DNA of 10,340 bases from an uncultured Lachnospiraceae bacterium (lineage in GTDB: Bacteria; Bacillota; Clostridia; Lachnospirales; Lachnospiraceae). Location of the stretch: positions 1 to 10,340 of the forward strand of contig CADBTG010000113.1 of assembly GCA_902797475.1 (NCBI GenBank). The letters are read 5' to 3'. The translations under genes were made by a program, and so were the position numbers. Each line of letters begins with the position of its first letter. The stretch's first letter is position 1. Shown here in pieces: positions 7,410-10,340 of the stretch. Below the pieces are notes generated by a model. It searched no databases. It worked only from the letters and a program-made list of their open reading frames with translations, and was not told the DNA's origin.

Positions 7410-8732
7410 TCATGACTTACTTCTGGTCGGACGCTTATCAAGCGTTACCCTAATGACCATCTCCTTGTACTCGCCCTTCTCGGCGCGGTAGATGACCAGC
7501 TCAACCTCCGTTCCGGCCTTCGTGTAGCTTAAGAACTCCTGCAAATCGGTCATTCCGTAAATGATGACCTTGTCCGCACGAACGATGATATCCGTGTTGC
7601 GGATGCCTGCCTTCTCAGCCGCAGAGCCCTTCGCAACAACGTTTACGTAAAGTCCCTTGGGGATATTGAAACGCTCGGCATAGTTATCGTCGATGTCGGT
7701 ACCGCGCTCGATTCCGAGATAGCCTCTCTCGTCTTCTTTCAGTTCCTCGCGGTTGCTGAGCTCGCTGATCAGGCTCAGAATGTTGCTGATTGGAATGGCA
7801 AATCCCATGCCTTCCACTTTATAATCCTCGTACTTGGCGGTATTGATGCCGATGACCTCACCGTTCTTGTTGAGGAGTGCGCCGCCGCTGTTGCCCGGAT
7901 TGATTGCCGCATCGGTCTGGATCAGCGTATGCGTCACTTTATCAATTGTAATCTGACGTTCCTTCGCACTGATATACCCGACGGTTACGGACTGGCCGTA
8001 TCCCAGGGCGTTTCCTACCGCAATGGCAATCTCTCCGACCTTTAAGTTGTCGGAGTTGCCGAGTCTGGCGATTCGGATACTATCGGTCGTCTGCTCTGTC
8101 AAATCTTCAAACTTGACGGCGAGAACTGCCAGATCCGAAGAGGATGCGGAGCCCTTTACCACTGCGTCGGCGGTTGTTCCGTCTACGAACTGAACGGAGA
8201 GACGCTCTGCGCCGTCAACCACGTGATAGTTGGTGACGATCAGAACTTCTTTCTCATTCTGTCCGATGATGATTCCGGAACCGGACCCCGTGAGAACCTC
8301 GTCGGAGGAAGGAAAATCATAAAAAAAGTAATTGTAAGATTGCTTGCTGTAGTTATTGATTGCCACAACAGACGGCATCGTGCTCTCCGCAATCGCGGAA
8401 ACGTCTACCGCACTGACGGCAGTCTCTGAAATGGCGGTCGCCGTGGAGACAACAATTCCGGACTTCGGCTTCTTCTCTTCGAGCTCGCTTACGCCGCCGT
8501 CCTCAGGCTGCTCCTCCACTGCTTTTTTGGATTCCATGCGCTTCTCGGCATAACGGATCCCGATGAAGACTCCTCCGGAAACAGCGCCGAACACAATGGC
8601 TGCCAAAACCAGCAGAACGAATTTTTTAAAGAAGGACGGTTTCTCCGGCTTCGGCTCCGGCGCCTGCTCATGCATCAGCCGGTAGATATACGGATCCACC
8701 ATCATCGGATTGTTATTTCTTTCTTCGTCCAT
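7410..8732 (-). CDS. htrA: Membrane-anchored HtrA/DegP-type serine protease with PDZ domain
   Basis: The protein is a trypsin-like S1C protease that degrades or handles misfolded proteins at the outer face of the cytoplasmic membrane. With the start at 8732 it has 440 residues: a cytoplasmic N-terminus rich in Pro and Glu, one transmembrane helix at about 36-60, a Ser/Thr/Ala-rich linker (about 90-120), the protease domain (about 120-330) with the triad His170 (VTNYHVVD), Asp200 (SSDLAVL) and Ser282 (NPGNSGGAL), and one PDZ domain (about 336-432, YLGIERG at its start). This is the usual HtrA plan for Firmicutes. The ATG at 8732 is preceded by AGGAGG seven bases upstream; an ATG 22 codons earlier (8798) lacks such a site. 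No confident promoter is visible, and no two-component regulator gene is adjacent. It diverges from the ABC exporter gene. Confidence 0.93.
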   Translation of the reverse strand: MDEERNNNPMMVDPYIYRLMHEQAPEPKPEKPSFFKKFVLLVLAAIVFGAVSGGVFIGIRYAEKRMESKKAVEEQPEDGGVSELEEKKPKSGIVVSTATAISETAVSAVDVSAIAESTMPSVVAINNYSKQSYNYFFYDFPSSDEVLTGSGSGIIIGQNEKEVLIVTNYHVVDGAERLSVQFVDGTTADAVVKGSASSSDLAVLAVKFEDLTEQTTDSIRIARLGNSDNLKVGEIAIAVGNALGYGQSVTVGYISAKERQITIDKVTHTLIQTDAAINPGNSGGALLNKNGEVIGINTAKYEDYKVEGMGFAIPISNILSLISELSNREELKEDERGYLGIERGTDIDDNYAERFNIPKGLYVNVVAKGSAAEKAGIRNTDIIVRADKVIIYGMTDLQEFLSYTKAGTEVELVIYRAEKGEYKEMVIRVTLDKRPTRSKS

Positions 8733-8883
8733 GACAAAGCCTCCTGAAACATCTTCACACATTATTCCCATCGAAGACACTTTCACTTTAGCCCACAATT
8801 ATGTACTTTTTGTGATGAAAAAAAGATGACTTTCTGAATTACCCGGCTTTCCGGCGCATCGGGAGAAACTATACAGTTTTATC

Positions 8884-8926
8884 CATTGTTCCGACAATAA
8901 TGAACATTGTTTCGGGAATTGTTTTC
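8884..8926 (+). repeat. Three ATTGTT repeats in front of the ABC exporter gene
   Basis: CATTGTTCCG (8884-8893), CATTGTTTCG (8905-8914) and AATTGTTTTC (8917-8926) form a short direct-repeat cluster; the first two are 21 bp apart, two helical turns. The second overlaps the candidate -35. The same stretch contains ACAAT/ATTGT (8894-8898 with 8906-8910) as a 5-7-5 inverted repeat. It looks like a binding site for a regulator of the exporter, such as a MarR- or GntR-type repressor, but no regulator gene is visible. Confidence 0.4.
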
Positions 8927-8935
8927 TGCTACCCT
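8907..8935 (+). promoter_or_regulatory. Candidate promoter of the ABC exporter gene
   Basis: TTGTTT (8907-8912) and TACCCT (8930-8935) are 17 bp apart; the -10 is poor but is preceded by TGC, an extended -10. The rest of the 245-base divergent region with htrA (8733-8977) shows nothing else I can support. Confidence 0.4.
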
Positions 8936-8977
8936 TTAGACAGATAACGAGAAAAGGAAAGAGCGAGGGACTCTTAT

Positions 8978-10340
8978 ATGAAGAGAGAACGGAAATACCC
9001 GAAATCACGCTTCGGCTGGCTTTGGGAGAACATGGAAGGAAAGCGTGTGCTTTTCATTATTGCGCTTTTCGGAACCGCACTTTATAACATTCTGCAAATT
9101 GTCGTTCCGCATTTTTCAAGACAGCTCGTCGACCTGTTCAATCAGGTTCAGCGCGGCGAACTGGTAATGTCCGAGAACGAAAGCACTTTCTACAAGTTGA
9201 TCGCCCTGATGGTCGGCCTGACTCTGTTCCGTGTCGTCGTTGTATATCTCGACTGCATGGCCTATGAGCGTGTATCGCAAAGCGCACTCTACCGGATTCG
9301 TAACTTCCTGTACAACAAAATCCAGCGGCAGGACATGAAATTCTACAGCCAGTACCGTACCGGTGATCTGATGACGCGCGTGACCGGTGACCTGGATGCC
9401 GTCAGACATAACATTGCCTGGGTTATCCGCTGCATCGTGGAATCCATCACGCTGTTTCTTTCCGCTGCCGTTTACTTCTTCCTCATCAACGTCAAGCTGG
9501 CGCTTTGCATCGTCACGATCGCGCCCCTGATCTTCTTCATTGTGTTCCGCTTCCGGAAAATGGTAGCGCCGATGCATGCCAGTCTCCGTGAGCGTCTGGC
9601 GGGCATGAACACGGATGCGCAGGAGAACATCTCCGGCAACCGTGTCGTTCGTGCGTTCGCAAGAGAGGAATACGAGAAGGAACATTTCGACAAGACCAAT
9701 CAGGCATACCGCGATACGAACATCAAAACCCAAAAGGTATGGCTGAAATTCTTCCCGTTTGTGGAGTGCATTGCCAACGCCCTTCCGGTCATCCTTCTGC
9801 TGGTCGGCGGCCTATTCATCATCAACGGCGAAATCAGCGTCGGCGACTATGTGGCATTTTCCCTTTTGATCTGGGCGATTGCGAACCCGATGCGCATGAT
9901 GGGAAATATCATGAATGAATTCCAGCGCTTCGCTGCCGCTTCGAATAAGGTTATGGAAATCTACTATTCCGAGCCCGAAATCGTGGATCGTCCGGACGCT
10001 ATTGCGCATCCCGAGCGGTTTGAAGGCCGTGTGGAGTTCGATCATGTAAGCTTTCAGTATGAAGACGGCAAGCTGCCGGTTTTGAAGGATATCACATTTG
10101 TCGCGGAGCCCGGCGAAACCGTTGCGATTATCGGTGAGACCGGCTGCGGCAAGACTTCGCTGATTCAGATGATCCCGCGCTTTTATGAGGCCAATTCCGG
10201 CCGCGTTCTCGTCGACGGTCTCGAGGTTGAAAAATACAAACTCACCGACCTTCGAAAGAACATCGGTTTGGCTACGCAGGACGTCCTTTTATACTCGGAT
10301 TCCATCGAAGGAAACATTGCCTACGGTGACTCCTCCTTAA
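8978..10340 (+). CDS. ABC exporter half-transporter (permease-ATPase fusion), cut by right edge
   Basis: The frame opens at an ATG at 8978 with GAGGGA seven bases upstream and continues unbroken to the window end, giving 454 of an expected 570-620 residues. Residues about 20-310 are an ABC transporter type 1 transmembrane domain with six predicted helices; the cytoplasmic stretch SGNRVVRAFAREEYE (219-233) is characteristic of the multidrug/peptide exporter branch. The nucleotide-binding domain starts near 350, with an A-loop Tyr361, Walker A GETGCGKTS (386-394) and Q-loop Gln434 (ATQDVLLYSDSI). The signature LSGGQ, Walker B and H-loop lie beyond the edge. Relatives such as BmrCD or LmrCD act as heterodimers encoded by two adjacent genes, so a second half-transporter gene downstream is plausible. 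Substrate cannot be inferred. The ATTGTT repeats upstream suggest its own regulation. Confidence 0.93.
   Translation, partial: MKRERKYPKSRFGWLWENMEGKRVLFIIALFGTALYNILQIVVPHFSRQLVDLFNQVQRGELVMSENESTFYKLIALMVGLTLFRVVVVYLDCMAYERVSQSALYRIRNFLYNKIQRQDMKFYSQYRTGDLMTRVTGDLDAVRHNIAWVIRCIVESITLFLSAAVYFFLINVKLALCIVTIAPLIFFIVFRFRKMVAPMHASLRERLAGMNTDAQENISGNRVVRAFAREEYEKEHFDKTNQAYRDTNIKTQKVWLKFFPFVECIANALPVILLLVGGLFIINGEISVGDYVAFSLLIWAIANPMRMMGNIMNEFQRFAAASNKVMEIYYSEPEIVDRPDAIAHPERFEGRVEFDHVSFQYEDGKLPVLKDITFVAEPGETVAIIGETGCGKTSLIQMIPRFYEANSGRVLVDGLEVEKYKLTDLRKNIGLATQDVLLYSDSIEGNIAYGDSSL

Noticed and set aside
7402..7416. GTCATG-CAT-CATGAC inverted repeat at the htrA stop codon
   Set aside because: Six-bp arms without a T-tract; too short to distinguish from chance, and a better terminator candidate lies further downstream at 7305-7330.
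8733..8798. Longer htrA start at 8798
   Set aside because: No ribosome-binding site precedes it, whereas AGGAGG lies seven bases before the ATG at 8732 and the protein from there has a normal HtrA N-terminus.
9116..9733. A 205-codon open frame on the minus strand opposite the ABC exporter
   Set aside because: The plus-strand frame encodes an unmistakable ABC exporter with Walker A and Q-loop; the opposite frame shows no family motif and is explained by codon bias.

Overview
The window looks like a chromosomal segment of a Gram-positive Clostridia-type Firmicute, most likely a gut or anaerobic lineage near Lachnospiraceae/Oscillospiraceae. The grounds are strong AGGAGG ribosome-binding sites, sigma-A-type promoters with 17-bp spacers, intrinsic terminators, and a typical gene set (rlmD-type methyltransferase, YerC/TrpR-like regulator, DUF1836 protein, pcrA, alanine dehydrogenase, membrane-anchored HtrA, ABC exporter). 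Base composition is moderate. The taxonomic placement is inference from family content, not a search result.

Layout. Positions 1 to about 533 are a decayed mobile-element edge on the minus strand. It holds an unrecognised orphan reading-frame tail, then a ParA start of 27 codons that is joined out of frame to the C-terminal part of a VirB4-type conjugation ATPase running off the left edge. This debris lies directly against the 3' end of the rlmD-type rRNA methyltransferase gene (534-1901, minus). The 3' end of rumA/rlmD-type genes is a known insertion target of integrative conjugative elements, so the left end is best read as one end of an ICE or its remnant.

From 534 rightward the genes look like ordinary core chromosome. 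rlmD and yerC (1993-2286, plus) diverge from overlapping promoters wrapped in a long inverted repeat. yerC ends in a terminator whose U-tract doubles as lysine codons of the convergent DUF1836 gene (2329-2988, minus; GTG start, perfect consensus promoter). That gene diverges from pcrA (3207-5600, plus). pcrA is followed by a small membrane-protein gene (5690-5911) with its own promoter and terminator. Convergent to it is ald (6036-7151, minus), preceded by a separately terminated htrA-type protease gene (7410-8732, minus). htrA diverges from an ABC exporter gene (from 8978, plus) cut by the right edge.

The core genes are mostly single-gene transcription units, each with a visible promoter and/or terminator. 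They cover rRNA modification, DNA repair, alanine catabolism, envelope protein quality control and export. I see no evidence that they form one dedicated system. The features most worth checking are the ParA/VirB4 junction with its likely rlmD attachment site, the inverted repeat enclosing both rlmD and yerC promoters, and the regulatory structure in front of ald.
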